The notes below the pieces were generated by a model that saw nothing but the letters and a program-made list of their open reading frames with translations, was not told where the DNA came from and made no database searches. The translations under genes were made by a program, and so were the position numbers. A stretch of DNA of 5,503 nt from NCBI GenBank assembly GCA_017304505.1, contig JAFKKQ010000310.1, positions 5,106 to 10,608 on the forward strand, read 5' to 3'. The first letter of the stretch is position 1; every line of letters starts with the position of its first letter. Origin of the DNA: Hyphomicrobiales bacterium. Its GTDB lineage: Bacteria; Pseudomonadota; Alphaproteobacteria; Rhizobiales; Xanthobacteraceae. Positions 1-5,503 of this stretch are shown here, piece by piece.

Positions 1-829
1 TCCGGGTCGCCAGCGGGTAAAGCGGGCGGCCGGACAGGCCGCCGGCCTGGCTCGCCGTCTTGCGGTCACGCAACGTCGGCGGCCGGCCGATGGTGGTGTT
101 GCCGACGATCATGCCATCGACACGCCGCGCGCGCGCGATCCCGACGACATCGTCAAGCTCGGTCAGCGACAGATCAGGCGCGATCTTGAGCAGCACCGGC
201 GTCGGTCCGGCGTGCGGCGAAACCCGATCCCGGGCCTCGACGATGCGCGCCATCAGCCCATCCAGCGTGGCCGCCTGCTGCAGGTCGCGCAGCCCCGGCG
301 TGTTCGGCGAGGAAATGTTGACCGTCACATAGCTTGCGACCGGCGCCACCCGCTCGATCAGCCGGACGTAATCGGAGGCGCGGTCGGTGGATTCCTTGTT
401 GGCGCCGATGTTGACCCCGATGATGCCGCCGGCTGCAGCCCGCGCCGCCAGCCGCGCCAGCACGGCGTCGCCCCCCTGGCTGTTGAAGCCCAGCCGATTG
501 ATGACTCCCTGGTCCGGCTCAAGCCGAAACAGCCGCGGCCGGGGGTTACCGGGCTGGGGGAGCGGGGTGACCGTACCGATTTCGACGAAGCCGAAGCCAT
601 ACCCCAGGAGAGCATCTACCGCCTCGGCGTTCTTGTCGAAGCCGGGAGCAATACCTATTGGATTGGGGAAGTTGAGTCCGAAGACCCGCACCATGAGCCG
701 TGGGTCGTCGGCCGGCGGACGACGGCGCGGTGAGAATTTCAACGCCTTGATGGCAAGCGCGTGGGCGTCTTCCGGATCGAATGCCCGTAACAACGGCCGA
801 GCGAAGCGGTCAAAAAAAAAGCCGATCAA
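1..829 (-). CDS. pyrD: Class 2 dihydroorotate dehydrogenase (quinone), N-terminal 276 residues, cut by window edge
   Basis: This enzyme oxidises dihydroorotate to orotate with FMN and passes the electrons to membrane quinone, the fourth step of UMP synthesis; class 2 enzymes sit on the inner face of the cytoplasmic membrane. I translated the minus strand by hand. An N-terminal amphipathic segment (residues 1-35, with LLRAFDPEDAHALAIKAL) is the membrane/quinone region typical of class 2. It is followed by GFDKNAE (63-69), EIGTVTP (83-89), GVINRLGFN (108-116), NIGANKES (140-147) and NISSPNTPGLR (171-181), which holds the catalytic serine at about 174. LLKIAPDL, GNTTIG and SGRPL (FMN phosphate binding) come later. 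The family is usually about 350-365 residues, so some 80-90 are missing off the left edge. Upstream of residue 1 the frame stays open to a TGA but contains no ATG or GTG, so I chose the TTG at 829-827, preceded by GGGG at 840-837. The rare codons TTA and ATA appear near the 5' end. Identity is secure; the start is less so. Confidence 0.9.
   Translation of the reverse strand, partial: MIGFFFDRFARPLLRAFDPEDAHALAIKALKFSPRRRPPADDPRLMVRVFGLNFPNPIGIAPGFDKNAEAVDALLGYGFGFVEIGTVTPLPQPGNPRPRLFRLEPDQGVINRLGFNSQGGDAVLARLAARAAAGGIIGVNIGANKESTDRASDYVRLIERVAPVASYVTVNISSPNTPGLRDLQQAATLDGLMARIVEARDRVSPHAGPTPVLLKIAPDLSLTELDDVVGIARARRVDGMIVGNTTIGRPPTLRDRKTASQAGGLSGRPLYPLATR
812..820. repeat. Nine-base A/T homopolymer inside the pyrD start region
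   Basis: Nine consecutive A on the plus strand, read as nine T in pyrD, encode Phe4-Phe6 if the TTG at 829 is used. In the neighbouring frame, an ATG (872-870) and a GTG (836-834) run into the same tract and stop at a TGA spanning 812-810. Losing one T would fuse that ATG/GTG frame to PyrD. Such a run is rare in GC-rich coding DNA and is a classic site for sequencing error, replication slippage or transcript slippage. Confidence 0.9.
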
Positions 830-895
830 AGAACACCCCGGGTCGCGCAGTGCGGCGGACCCTATCGGCCATGATCGCGTTCTTCAAGGTTGGAC

Positions 896-922
896 TGGAC
901 AAGGGACAAATAGGGCTATAAT
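896..922 (+). promoter_or_regulatory. Candidate sigma-70-type promoter of the LexA-like regulator
   Basis: A perfect TATAAT lies at 917-922. The best upstream hexamer is TGGACA at 896-901, five of six matches to TTGACA but with a 15-base spacer; TTGGAC at 890-895 is an alternative that is too far away at 21 bases. A second -10-like GATAAT lies at 934-939. Transcription from the first box would start near 929-930 and leave a leader of about 60 bases before the ATG at 990. The -10 box is clear, the -35 assignment is not. Confidence 0.45.
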
Positions 923-941
923 TCCTAGGATTGGATAATAG
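916..941. promoter_or_regulatory. Operator-like nested inverted repeats over the predicted transcription start
   Basis: An 8-base perfect palindrome, TCCTAGGA (923-930), directly follows the TATAAT box, with a further matching A/T pair at 921 and 932. It is flanked by imperfect arms, CTATAAT (916-922) and ATAATAG (935-941), whose inverted match is 6 of 7. The location over the -10 box and start site is where a repressor would block transcription. The obvious candidate is the divergent helix-turn-helix protein itself; this is inference from position only. Confidence 0.4.
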
Positions 942-989
942 TCTTAAGCTGGAGTTGCAGGAACCAGGAACGGAAACCGGGTAACGGTC

Positions 990-1628
990 ATGGCAAGCGC
1001 ACCGCTGACCCACAATCAAATCTGGACGGCGCTCGACCGCCTCGCAGAGCGTTCCGACCTGTCGCCGTCGGGCTTGGCCAAGCGCGCCGGGCTCGATCCG
1101 ACCACGTTCAACAAGTCCAAACGTATTACCCCCGATGGACGGGCGCGATGGCCTTCGACCGAGTCGATCGCCAAGGCGCTCGCCGCGACCGGCGTCAGCG
1201 TCGAAGCCTTCGTCTCGCTGATCGCCGACTCCAACGGTGCGGCACAGGCGGTGCCGCTGATCGGCTTCGCCGAGGCCGGCGCCGGCGGCTATTTCAGCGA
1301 CGGCGGATTTCCGGTCGGCAAGGGCTGGGACGAAATCGCCTTTCCCGCCGTCACCGACGAACACGCCTATGCCCTGGAAATCTCCGGCGACTCGATGCTG
1401 CCGGCCTATCGCGACGGCGACGTCATCATCGTGTCGCCGGGAGCGCCGGTGCGGCGCGGCGACCGCGTCGTGGTCAAGACCAAGGGTGGCGAGGTGATGG
1501 TCAAGGAACTCAAGCGCCAGACCGCCAAGCAGGTCGAGTTGAAGTCGCTCAACGCCGATCACCCCGAGCGCGTGCTGTCGCTCGAAGACGTGGTGTGGAT
1601 CGCGCGCATCGTCTGGGCCAGCCAGTGA
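990..1628 (+). CDS. Helix-turn-helix transcriptional regulator with S24 (LexA/CI-like) peptidase domain
   Basis: This 212-residue protein has the two-domain layout of LexA and phage CI-type repressors. Residues 8-60 form an XRE-like helix-turn-helix (SPSGLAKRAGLDPTTFNKSK as the core), expected to bind operator DNA. Residues 88-210 form the S24 peptidase/dimerisation fold. ISGDSMLPAYRDGD carries the nucleophile Ser135, and VMVKELKRQ carries the general base Lys172. The 37-residue spacing equals Ser119 to Lys156 of E. coli LexA. An AEAGAGG stretch (94-100) offers Ala-Gly bonds about 37-39 residues before the serine, the region where LexA, CI and UmuD cut themselves. Cleavage is therefore possible but not shown; many bacterial members of this family have not been tested. 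A weak GGG (979-981) eight bases before the ATG is the only ribosome-site candidate. It diverges from pyrD and precedes the carbonic anhydrase homologue. No phage genes flank it, so it looks chromosomal. Its targets and signal are unknown. Confidence 0.93.
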   Translation: MASAPLTHNQIWTALDRLAERSDLSPSGLAKRAGLDPTTFNKSKRITPDGRARWPSTESIAKALAATGVSVEAFVSLIADSNGAAQAVPLIGFAEAGAGGYFSDGGFPVGKGWDEIAFPAVTDEHAYALEISGDSMLPAYRDGDVIIVSPGAPVRRGDRVVVKTKGGEVMVKELKRQTAKQVELKSLNADHPERVLSLEDVVWIARIVWASQ

Positions 1629-1635
1629 CATTCGG

Positions 1636-1641
1636 TATACA
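1636..1641 (+). promoter_or_regulatory. Possible -10 element before the carbonic anhydrase homologue
   Basis: TATACA lies in the 43-base gap, overlapping the palindrome GTATAC (1635-1640), and would give a leader of about 25 bases. No good -35 hexamer is present 16-18 bases upstream, so read-through from the regulator gene is equally possible. Confidence 0.2.
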
Positions 1642-1661
1642 TAGGCCCACGACGAATCATC

Positions 1662-1666
1662 GGGGG
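1662..1666 (+). promoter_or_regulatory. Ribosome binding site that fixes the start of the carbonic anhydrase homologue
   Basis: GGGGG ends five bases before the ATG at 1672. The in-frame alternative ATG at 1723, which would give a shorter and more conventional Tat signal, has no purine-rich stretch in front of it. This supports the longer form that includes the Cys cluster. Confidence 0.5.
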
Positions 1667-1671
1667 CCATC

Positions 1672-2232
1672 ATGTCGACCAGCACGATTCATCCGACATC
1701 CTGTTCCTGCTGCAGCGATCTGATGCGCGGCGCGTTCAGCCGCCGTGCCTTGATCCGGGGCGCCGCGGCCGGCGTCATCTCCACGACGCTGTCGCCGCTC
1801 GCGGCATTTGCCGCAAAACGCCAGTATGACGCGATGGTGCTCTCCTGCATCGACCCTCGCCTGCAGGAACCGGTGCGACGCTATACGGCGCGGCGCGGCC
1901 TCACTGGAAAGTACAGCCACTTCGTGATCGCGGGCGCCGCGATCGGCGTCGTGGCCGAGCCGTTCAAGGACTGGCGCAAGGCGTTCTGGGATAACCTCGC
2001 GACCTCCATCGAAATTCATCACATCAGGCGCGTCATCGCGATCGACCACCGCGATTGCGGCGCCGCGAAAATCGCCTACGGCGCCGACAAGGTCGCGAAC
2101 CCGAAACTCGAAACCGAGACGCATCGCGCAGCCCTCGGCGAATTCAGGAAGCAGGTGGCCGCGCGGCATCCGCAGATGAAGGTCGAAACCGGCCTGATGG
2201 CGGTCGGCGGCAGGATCGAAATGTTTGCGTGA
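1672..2232 (+). CDS. Small beta-carbonic-anhydrase-like protein with twin-arginine export signal
   Basis: Beta-carbonic anhydrases use a Cys-His-Cys zinc site to interconvert CO2 and bicarbonate. This 186-residue protein has LSCIDPRL (58-64), giving Cys59 and the Asp61-Arg63 dyad, and DHRDCGA (125-131), giving His126 and Cys129, so the zinc-site residues are all present. The C-terminal GLMAVGGRIEMF resembles the last strand of the family. The N-terminus carries SRRALIRG (23-30), a twin-arginine motif, then a hydrophobic stretch ending AAFA before residue 48, so export of a folded, zinc-loaded enzyme of about 139 residues by the Tat system is expected. Ahead of the arginines is an unusual CSCC cluster (Cys11, 13, 14). 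The mature part is shorter than usual family members (about 200 residues or more), and the region that usually reads RNAGN is changed to VIAGAAIG (85-92). Activity is therefore likely but not certain; zinc binding without hydration is the alternative. It follows the LexA-like regulator by 43 bases. Confidence 0.85.
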   Translation: MSTSTIHPTSCSCCSDLMRGAFSRRALIRGAAAGVISTTLSPLAAFAAKRQYDAMVLSCIDPRLQEPVRRYTARRGLTGKYSHFVIAGAAIGVVAEPFKDWRKAFWDNLATSIEIHHIRRVIAIDHRDCGAAKIAYGADKVANPKLETETHRAALGEFRKQVAARHPQMKVETGLMAVGGRIEMFA

Positions 2233-2233
2233 T

Positions 2234-2250
2234 GCCGCCCGTCAGGCGGT
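2234..2250. terminator. Weak hairpin between two convergent genes
   Basis: CCGCC (2235-2239) can pair with GGCGG (2245-2249) around a five-base loop, with one G-U pair added outside. It spans the nine-base gap between the convergent stop codons and could act on both strands, but there is no T tract on either side, so an intrinsic terminator is only a possibility. Confidence 0.22.
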
Positions 2251-2985
2251 GCGCCAAAGCAATATTCCACCGCGGATCAGATAGACCGTGGAAATGGCGT
2301 AGATGATGATCCGGGTCCAGCGGCGGAAACCGTGATCGGTCATGCGCTCGAGCACGAACGGCGCGGCCATCGCGCCAACCAGCGCCAGCACGATTCCCGG
2401 ACCCCAGACCTCGAACTTCAGATCGCCAAAGCCGGAGAGTGAGCCGAAATAAGCCGTCCGCACCAGATGGCTGAACGATTGGGTCACCGCCTTGGTGGCG
2501 ATGGTGGTCTTGCGGTCGAGCCGGCTCTTGTTGAAAAAAATGTCGAGGAACAGCCCGCCGACGCCGGCGAGAAGCTGGATGACGGTGGTGAAAAAGCCGG
2601 TCACGAACGGCACGCCGCGCCATTCGATGTTCGGCCGTGCCGCCTCCGGCATCACCTCGACCGAGAACGGCATCAGCCCCAGCAGGATATAGACCATCGC
2701 TTTGCTGGGAACGAAGGCGAAGTACCGCATCACGGCAAAGGCCAGCACGGCACCGGCGATATAGCCGAAGAAGATCGGCCAGATCACGAAGCGCCGCCAG
2801 TGCAGCGCACGCATGCCGTTCGCCGTGAGCTGGATGATCGAGAACAGCACCATGCCGGTGGCGACGTCGAAATAGACCAGCAGCACGCCGAGCAGGACCA
2901 TGCCGCCGGCCATGCCGAAGACACCGGAGATGAACGACGAGACGACGACGGTCGAACCGATGAGGGCCAGCGCGGCGGGAGTCAT
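2242..2985 (-). CDS. TSUP (TauE/SafE) family membrane transporter
   Basis: This 247-residue protein is almost entirely hydrophobic, with about seven to eight membrane segments (roughly 5-24, 28-57 as a pair, 67-86, 93-108, 124-150, 193-212 and 223-243). The two half-repeats typical of TauE/SafE proteins are visible: SFISGVFGMAGGMVLLGVLL (17-36) and GFFTTVIQLLAGVGGLFLDI (130-149), each with a glycine-rich re-entrant-like core. Between segments lies the conserved-looking polar stretch TKAVTQSFSHLVR (164-176). Relatives export or import sulfite, sulfoacetate, taurine-derived anions or other small organic or sulfur anions; nothing here shows which. Length is normal. The lysK stop lies 33 bases upstream in the same frame, so transcription with lysK is likely. 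No ribosome site precedes the ATG; the bases before it read TTCCTCC, the opposite of one. Internal Met25 and Met28 would destroy the first membrane segment, so I kept the ATG at 2985. Confidence 0.92.
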   Translation of the reverse strand: MTPAALALIGSTVVVSSFISGVFGMAGGMVLLGVLLVYFDVATGMVLFSIIQLTANGMRALHWRRFVIWPIFFGYIAGAVLAFAVMRYFAFVPSKAMVYILLGLMPFSVEVMPEAARPNIEWRGVPFVTGFFTTVIQLLAGVGGLFLDIFFNKSRLDRKTTIATKAVTQSFSHLVRTAYFGSLSGFGDLKFEVWGPGIVLALVGAMAAPFVLERMTDHGFRRWTRIIIYAISTVYLIRGGILLWRTA

Positions 2986-3018
2986 TGCGGAGGAAGGCCT
3001 ACCAGCAGCAAGGAAGCG

Positions 3019-4650
3019 CTAGGCCGATCGTGCCAGCGCGCCGTCGATCATGTCCACGGTGTTCTTCAAGCCGTACACCGCCACGAACGATCCGAAGCGC
3101 GGGCCTTTCTCCTGCCCGAGCAGCACTTGATAGAGCATGTTGAACCAGTCGAGCGACACGCCGGGCTTGCCGTCCTTAGCCTTCTTCTTCTCGTCGAGGA
3201 ACGGCGGCCGGCGGCCGACATCGTAGAGCACGTCCTGGATATGCTCGGCAGTCGCATCGGCCGGCAGGTTCGACAGCGCGTCGCGCAGATCGGTGAGCGC
3301 CTTGCGTTCTTCGGCCGAAGGCTCGCGGAATTTCTTTTCCGGGAGCACGAAATCGCGGAAATAGTGGATGGCGTATCCCACCGCCTCGTTGAGCTTGGGA
3401 TGCGTCTGCGGTGTCACACCCGGCCGGTAGCGGCCGATGAAGCCCCATAGCGTCTCGGCGTTCTCGGCGTTCGACGACGACACCAGCGTCAGCAGCATCG
3501 AGAACGAGATCGGCATGTCGGCCTTGGGCGGCTTGCCGGAATGGATGTGCCAAACCGGATTGGCGAGGCGCTGCTTGCCGTCCTGACGCTCGTAACCGTC
3601 GAGGAATTGCTGGTAGTCGTCGACGTGGCGCGGGATGACATCGAAGTAGAGGCGCTTCGCCGACTTCGGCTCGCGATACATGAACAGCGACAGGCTCTCG
3701 GGGCTGGCGTAACGCAGCCATTCCTCGATGGTCAGGCCGTTGCCCTTGGACTTGGAGATCTTCTGGCCCTTATCGTCGAGGAACAGCTCGTAGTTGAACC
3801 CCTCCGGCGGCGTGCCGCCAAGCGCGCGGCAGATCGCGCTGGAGAGCTTCACCGAGTCGATCAGATCCTTGCCGGCCATCTCGTAGTCGATGCCGAGCGC
3901 GACCCAGCGCATCGCCCAATCGGGCTTCCATTGCAGCTTGCAGTGGCCGCCGGTGACGGGAACGGTGACGCGCTCCTTCGATTCCGGCTCCTCGTAGGTG
4001 ATGGTGCCGTCCTTGGCGTTATGCGCCAGCACCGGCACCTGCAGCACGATGCCCGTGCGCGGATCGATCGGCAGGAACGGCGAATAGGTCTGCGCCCGCT
4101 CCTCGCGCAGCGACGGCAGCATGATCTTCATCACCGCGTCGAAGTGCTCGAGAACCTTGAGCAGCGCGGCATCGAAGCGCCCGGACGTGTAGCAGTCCGT
4201 CGAGGACATGAACTCGTATTCGAAGCCGAACGTATCGAGGAAGGCGCGCAGCCGCGCATTGTTGTGCTGGCCGAACGACGGGTGCGTGCCGAACGGGTCC
4301 GGCACCTGGGTCAGCGGCTTGCCGAGATGCTGCGCCAGCATCTCCTTGTTCGGCACGTTGTCCGGAACCTTGCGCAGGCCGTCCATGTCGTCGGAAAAGG
4401 CGATCAGCCGGGTCTTGATCTTGTCATCGGTCAGCACGCGGAAGGCGTGGCGCACCATCGTGGTGCGCGCGACCTCGCCGAAGGTGCCGATATGCGGCAG
4501 GCCGGACGGCCCATAGCCGGTTTCGAAGATCACCTCGTCCTTCGGCGTTTTCTTCAGCCTGGCGACGATCTTGCGCGCCTCCTCGAAAGGCCAGGCGTTG
4601 GACTGCTCGGCCAGCTCGCGCAGCGAGGCGGCGGTATCGGGAACGGACAT
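3019..4650 (-). CDS. lysK: Class I lysyl-tRNA synthetase
   Basis: This enzyme activates lysine with ATP and charges tRNA-Lys in the cytoplasm. It belongs to the class I form found in archaea and alphaproteobacteria, unrelated to the common class II LysS. Counting from the first of two adjacent ATG codons (4653, giving 544 residues), the Rossmann fold starts with [15 protein letters not shown] (46-60), containing the HIGH-type motif HIGT (54-57). The second signature is [12 protein letters not shown] (295-306), with KISKS at 298-302, the KMSKS loop that stabilises the transition state. [16 protein letters not shown] (235-250) and [20 protein letters not shown] (261-280) are typical core segments of the class I form. 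The C-terminal third is mostly helical, as expected for the anticodon-binding cage. Length fits the family. GGAG at 4660-4657 lies three bases from the first ATG and six from the second, so I chose the second, at 4650 (543 residues). TSUP follows 33 bases downstream and the binding protein gene ends 84 bases upstream. Confidence 0.96.
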   Translation of the reverse strand: MSVPDTAASLRELAEQSNAWPFEEARKIVARLKKTPKDEVIFETGYGPSGLPHIGTFGEVARTTMVRHAFRVLTDDKIKTRLIAFSDDMDGLRKVPDNVPNKEMLAQHLGKPLTQVPDPFGTHPSFGQHNNARLRAFLDTFGFEYEFMSSTDCYTSGRFDAALLKVLEHFDAVMKIMLPSLREERAQTYSPFLPIDPRTGIVLQVPVLAHNAKDGTITYEEPESKERVTVPVTGGHCKLQWKPDWAMRWVALGIDYEMAGKDLIDSVKLSSAICRALGGTPPEGFNYELFLDDKGQKISKSKGNGLTIEEWLRYASPESLSLFMYREPKSAKRLYFDVIPRHVDDYQQFLDGYERQDGKQRLANPVWHIHSGKPPKADMPISFSMLLTLVSSSNAENAETLWGFIGRYRPGVTPQTHPKLNEAVGYAIHYFRDFVLPEKKFREPSAEERKALTDLRDALSNLPADATAEHIQDVLYDVGRRPPFLDEKKKAKDGKPGVSLDWFNMLYQVLLGQEKGPRFGSFVAVYGLKNTVDMIDGALARSA

Positions 4651-4654
4651 CATG

Positions 4655-4660
4655 CTCTCC
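4655..4660 (-). promoter_or_regulatory. lysK ribosome binding site that decides between two adjacent ATG codons
   Basis: GGAGAG on the minus strand is the strongest Shine-Dalgarno match in the window. Its GGAG core is too close to the ATG at 4653 (three bases) and well placed for the one at 4650 (six bases). Confidence 0.65.
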
Positions 4661-4674
4661 GGGGCGCGGCCTTG

Positions 4675-4702
4675 TCTTAAGAACCGGGTGTTGTCGCGTC
4701 AA
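4675..4702 (-). promoter_or_regulatory. Tentative lysK promoter
   Basis: On the minus strand TTGACG (4702-4697) is a good -35 match. A 16-base spacer leads to TTAAGA (4680-4675), a poor -10 match. It lies in the 84-base gap between the binding protein gene and lysK, which holds no convincing terminator, so read-through from upstream is the alternative. Confidence 0.25.
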
Positions 4703-4734
4703 TCCGCGGGCTCCGCCGGGGCGGCCATTCGCCG

Positions 4735-5503
4735 TCAAAACGGGCTGATCGGGAAATACCGTAGCCAGAGGTCGCTGAAGCGGCCCTTTTCCCACAGTTG
4801 GAACAGAGCCCAGTTAAAGCCCTGGCGCAGAGGTTCGTTGCCGCGCTTGACCGCAATGCCGACGCCCTCGCCAAAGTATCGGCTGGAAATGAAGGGACCG
4901 CCGCGGAAGGCGCAGCAATTCTGCGAGTCGGTGCCGTTGAGCCAGTAGGCGAGCGAAATGCCGTCGCCGAACAGGAGATCGACGTCGCCGCGCTTGAGCG
5001 CCTCGCGCGCCTGTTCGGGCGTCGGGTAGCTCCGCAGGTCCACCTCGGTGAACAGCGCCTTAAGGTAAGCCTCGTGCGCGGTGCCGGCGACCACCGCCAC
5101 CTCCCGGCCCTCAAGCTGTTCAGGCCGCACGTCCGGCACCGCCACGTCGCGCCGCGACACGAAACGGGCTGCGGTGCGATAATAGGGGTCGCTGAAGTCG
5201 GCGAGCCCACGGGCGTCGGGCGTCACCGCAATCGAGGCCATGACGGCATCGCCGCGGTTCTCGGCGAGCGACTGCAACAACGTATCGAACCGCCGCATCT
5301 GGATCGAGCAGGCAATCTTCAACTCCTCGCAGATCATGCGGGCCAGATCGACGTTGAAACCGGCGGGGTTGCCGTCGGGCCCGGCATAGTTGAACGGCGG
5401 ATAGTCGACCTCGGTGAGAAAACGAATCAGCGTGAGACGCGACAGATCCGGCCGCTCCGGCCGCCGCCGGGGGTCCCAGAAGCCCGGGATCGTAACGGGA
5501 CCG
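4735..5503 (-). CDS. Extracellular solute-binding protein family 3 (amino-acid-type ABC substrate-binding protein), N-terminus cut by window edge
   Basis: Proteins of this family sit in the periplasm and deliver polar amino acids or similar small solutes to an ABC permease. The visible 255 residues, translated on the minus strand from the window edge, hold nearly the whole binding fold: a lead segment with PGFWDPRRRPERPDLS, then the first lobe with TEVDYPPFNYAGPDGNPAGF and NVDLA, then VTPDARGLADFSDPYY (about 93-108), the second lobe with REVAVVAGTAHEAYLKALF, and RGDVDLLFGDGISLAYWL. The C-terminal segment FNWALFQLWEKGRFSDLWLRYF is the usual closing helix. The signal peptide must lie beyond the right edge. 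One oddity: relatives such as HisJ and GlnH have Thr-x-x-Arg, where the arginine holds the ligand's carboxylate. Here the order is Thr-Pro-Asp-Ala-Arg, so the arginine is one residue late. A Cys-Cys pair (SQNCCAF) lies in the second half. No permease or ATPase gene is visible, so partner and ligand are unknown; it could also be an orphan sensor-type binding protein. Confidence 0.9.
   Translation of the reverse strand, partial: GPVTIPGFWDPRRRPERPDLSRLTLIRFLTEVDYPPFNYAGPDGNPAGFNVDLARMICEELKIACSIQMRRFDTLLQSLAENRGDAVMASIAVTPDARGLADFSDPYYRTAARFVSRRDVAVPDVRPEQLEGREVAVVAGTAHEAYLKALFTEVDLRSYPTPEQAREALKRGDVDLLFGDGISLAYWLNGTDSQNCCAFRGGPFISSRYFGEGVGIAVKRGNEPLRQGFNWALFQLWEKGRFSDLWLRYFPISPF

Larger units (their letters stand above)
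830..989. promoter_or_regulatory. Divergent intergenic region between pyrD and the LexA-like regulator
   Basis: This 160-base stretch is the only part of the left half with no convincing gene. Bases 900-945 are markedly more AT-rich than the flanks and hold the promoter and palindrome signals described separately. On the pyrD side, a weak TTGAAG (17-base spacer) TAGGGT pair can be found on the minus strand at about 888-860, but it is too poor to call. Long open frames crossing this region on the minus strand are GC-rich shadows of the regulator. Confidence 0.6.

Noticed and set aside
891..908. Tandem TGGAC/GGGAC copies upstream of the -10 box
   Set aside because: Three short, uneven copies in 18 bases can arise by chance, and they overlap the possible -35 region; too little to call a repeat-type binding site.
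212..938. Two plus-strand open frames opposite pyrD (212-733 and 387-938)
   Set aside because: Both are antisense to the well-conserved PyrD frame and show no recognisable motif.
990..1628. Regulator as a prophage repressor remnant
   Set aside because: No integrase, Cro-like gene, attachment repeat or composition change is visible, and the flanks are housekeeping genes.
810..1685. 291-residue open frame on the minus strand opposite the regulator
   Set aside because: Antisense to a gene with clear HTH and S24 motifs. Only its last 20 residues, near the pyrD start, are of interest and these are discussed with the T9 run.
1148..1723. 191-residue Arg-rich frame on the plus strand
   Set aside because: A +2/+3 frame shadow of the regulator; the Arg-rich low-complexity translation is typical of an off-frame GC-rich read.
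2467..3450. 327-residue open frame on the plus strand
   Set aside because: It runs antisense across TSUP, the gap and the end of lysK. Its composition (many His, Arg, Glu, Asp) is a shadow effect, and crossing two clear genes makes it implausible.
3541..4680. 379-residue open frame on the plus strand
   Set aside because: It lies wholly opposite lysK, is rich in Arg/Leu/Val/His/Asp of the sort GC-rich antisense frames give, and shows no domain; lysK is unmistakable.
4711..4726. CCGCC/GGCGG pairing in the gap between the binding protein gene and lysK
   Set aside because: The loop would be only two to four bases, and there is no T tract on the minus strand, so I do not call a terminator.

Overview
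The window looks like chromosomal DNA from a GC-rich alphaproteobacterium, most likely of the Bradyrhizobium/Rhodopseudomonas-type Hyphomicrobiales. I infer this from the base composition, the protein style and a class I (archaeal-type) lysyl-tRNA synthetase, which is typical of alphaproteobacteria. I saw no mobile element, tRNA, rRNA or CRISPR array. It reads mostly as an ordinary core-genome neighbourhood.

Layout, left to right. On the minus strand at 1-829 is the N-terminal three quarters of pyrD (class 2 dihydroorotate dehydrogenase), running off the left edge. It has no in-frame ATG or GTG. Its best start is a TTG that lies just before a run of nine T. A divergent intergenic region (830-989) follows, with a near-consensus -10 box and nested palindromes. 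On the plus strand come an S24/LexA-like helix-turn-helix regulator (990-1628) with an intact Ser-Lys dyad, and then a small beta-carbonic-anhydrase-like protein with a twin-arginine signal and a Cys cluster in front of it (1672-2232). Converging on this pair is a minus-strand series: a truncated amino-acid-type periplasmic binding protein (5503-4735), lysK (4650-3019) and a TauE/Safe-type (TSUP) membrane transporter (2985-2242).

How they may work together. pyrD (pyrimidine synthesis) and lysK (translation) are housekeeping genes. The regulator and the carbonic anhydrase homologue are separated by 43 bases on one strand and may share a transcript, although a -10-like TATACA also lies in the gap. 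The lysK stop is only 33 bases from the TSUP start, so those two are probably co-transcribed. The binding protein ends 84 bases before lysK and may belong to the same or a separate unit.

No clearly new multi-gene system is visible. The points most worth a second look are the pyrD start and its T9 run, the possibly autoregulated LexA-like repressor with its operator-like palindrome, the shifted ligand arginine of the binding protein, and the Cys-headed exported carbonic anhydrase homologue.
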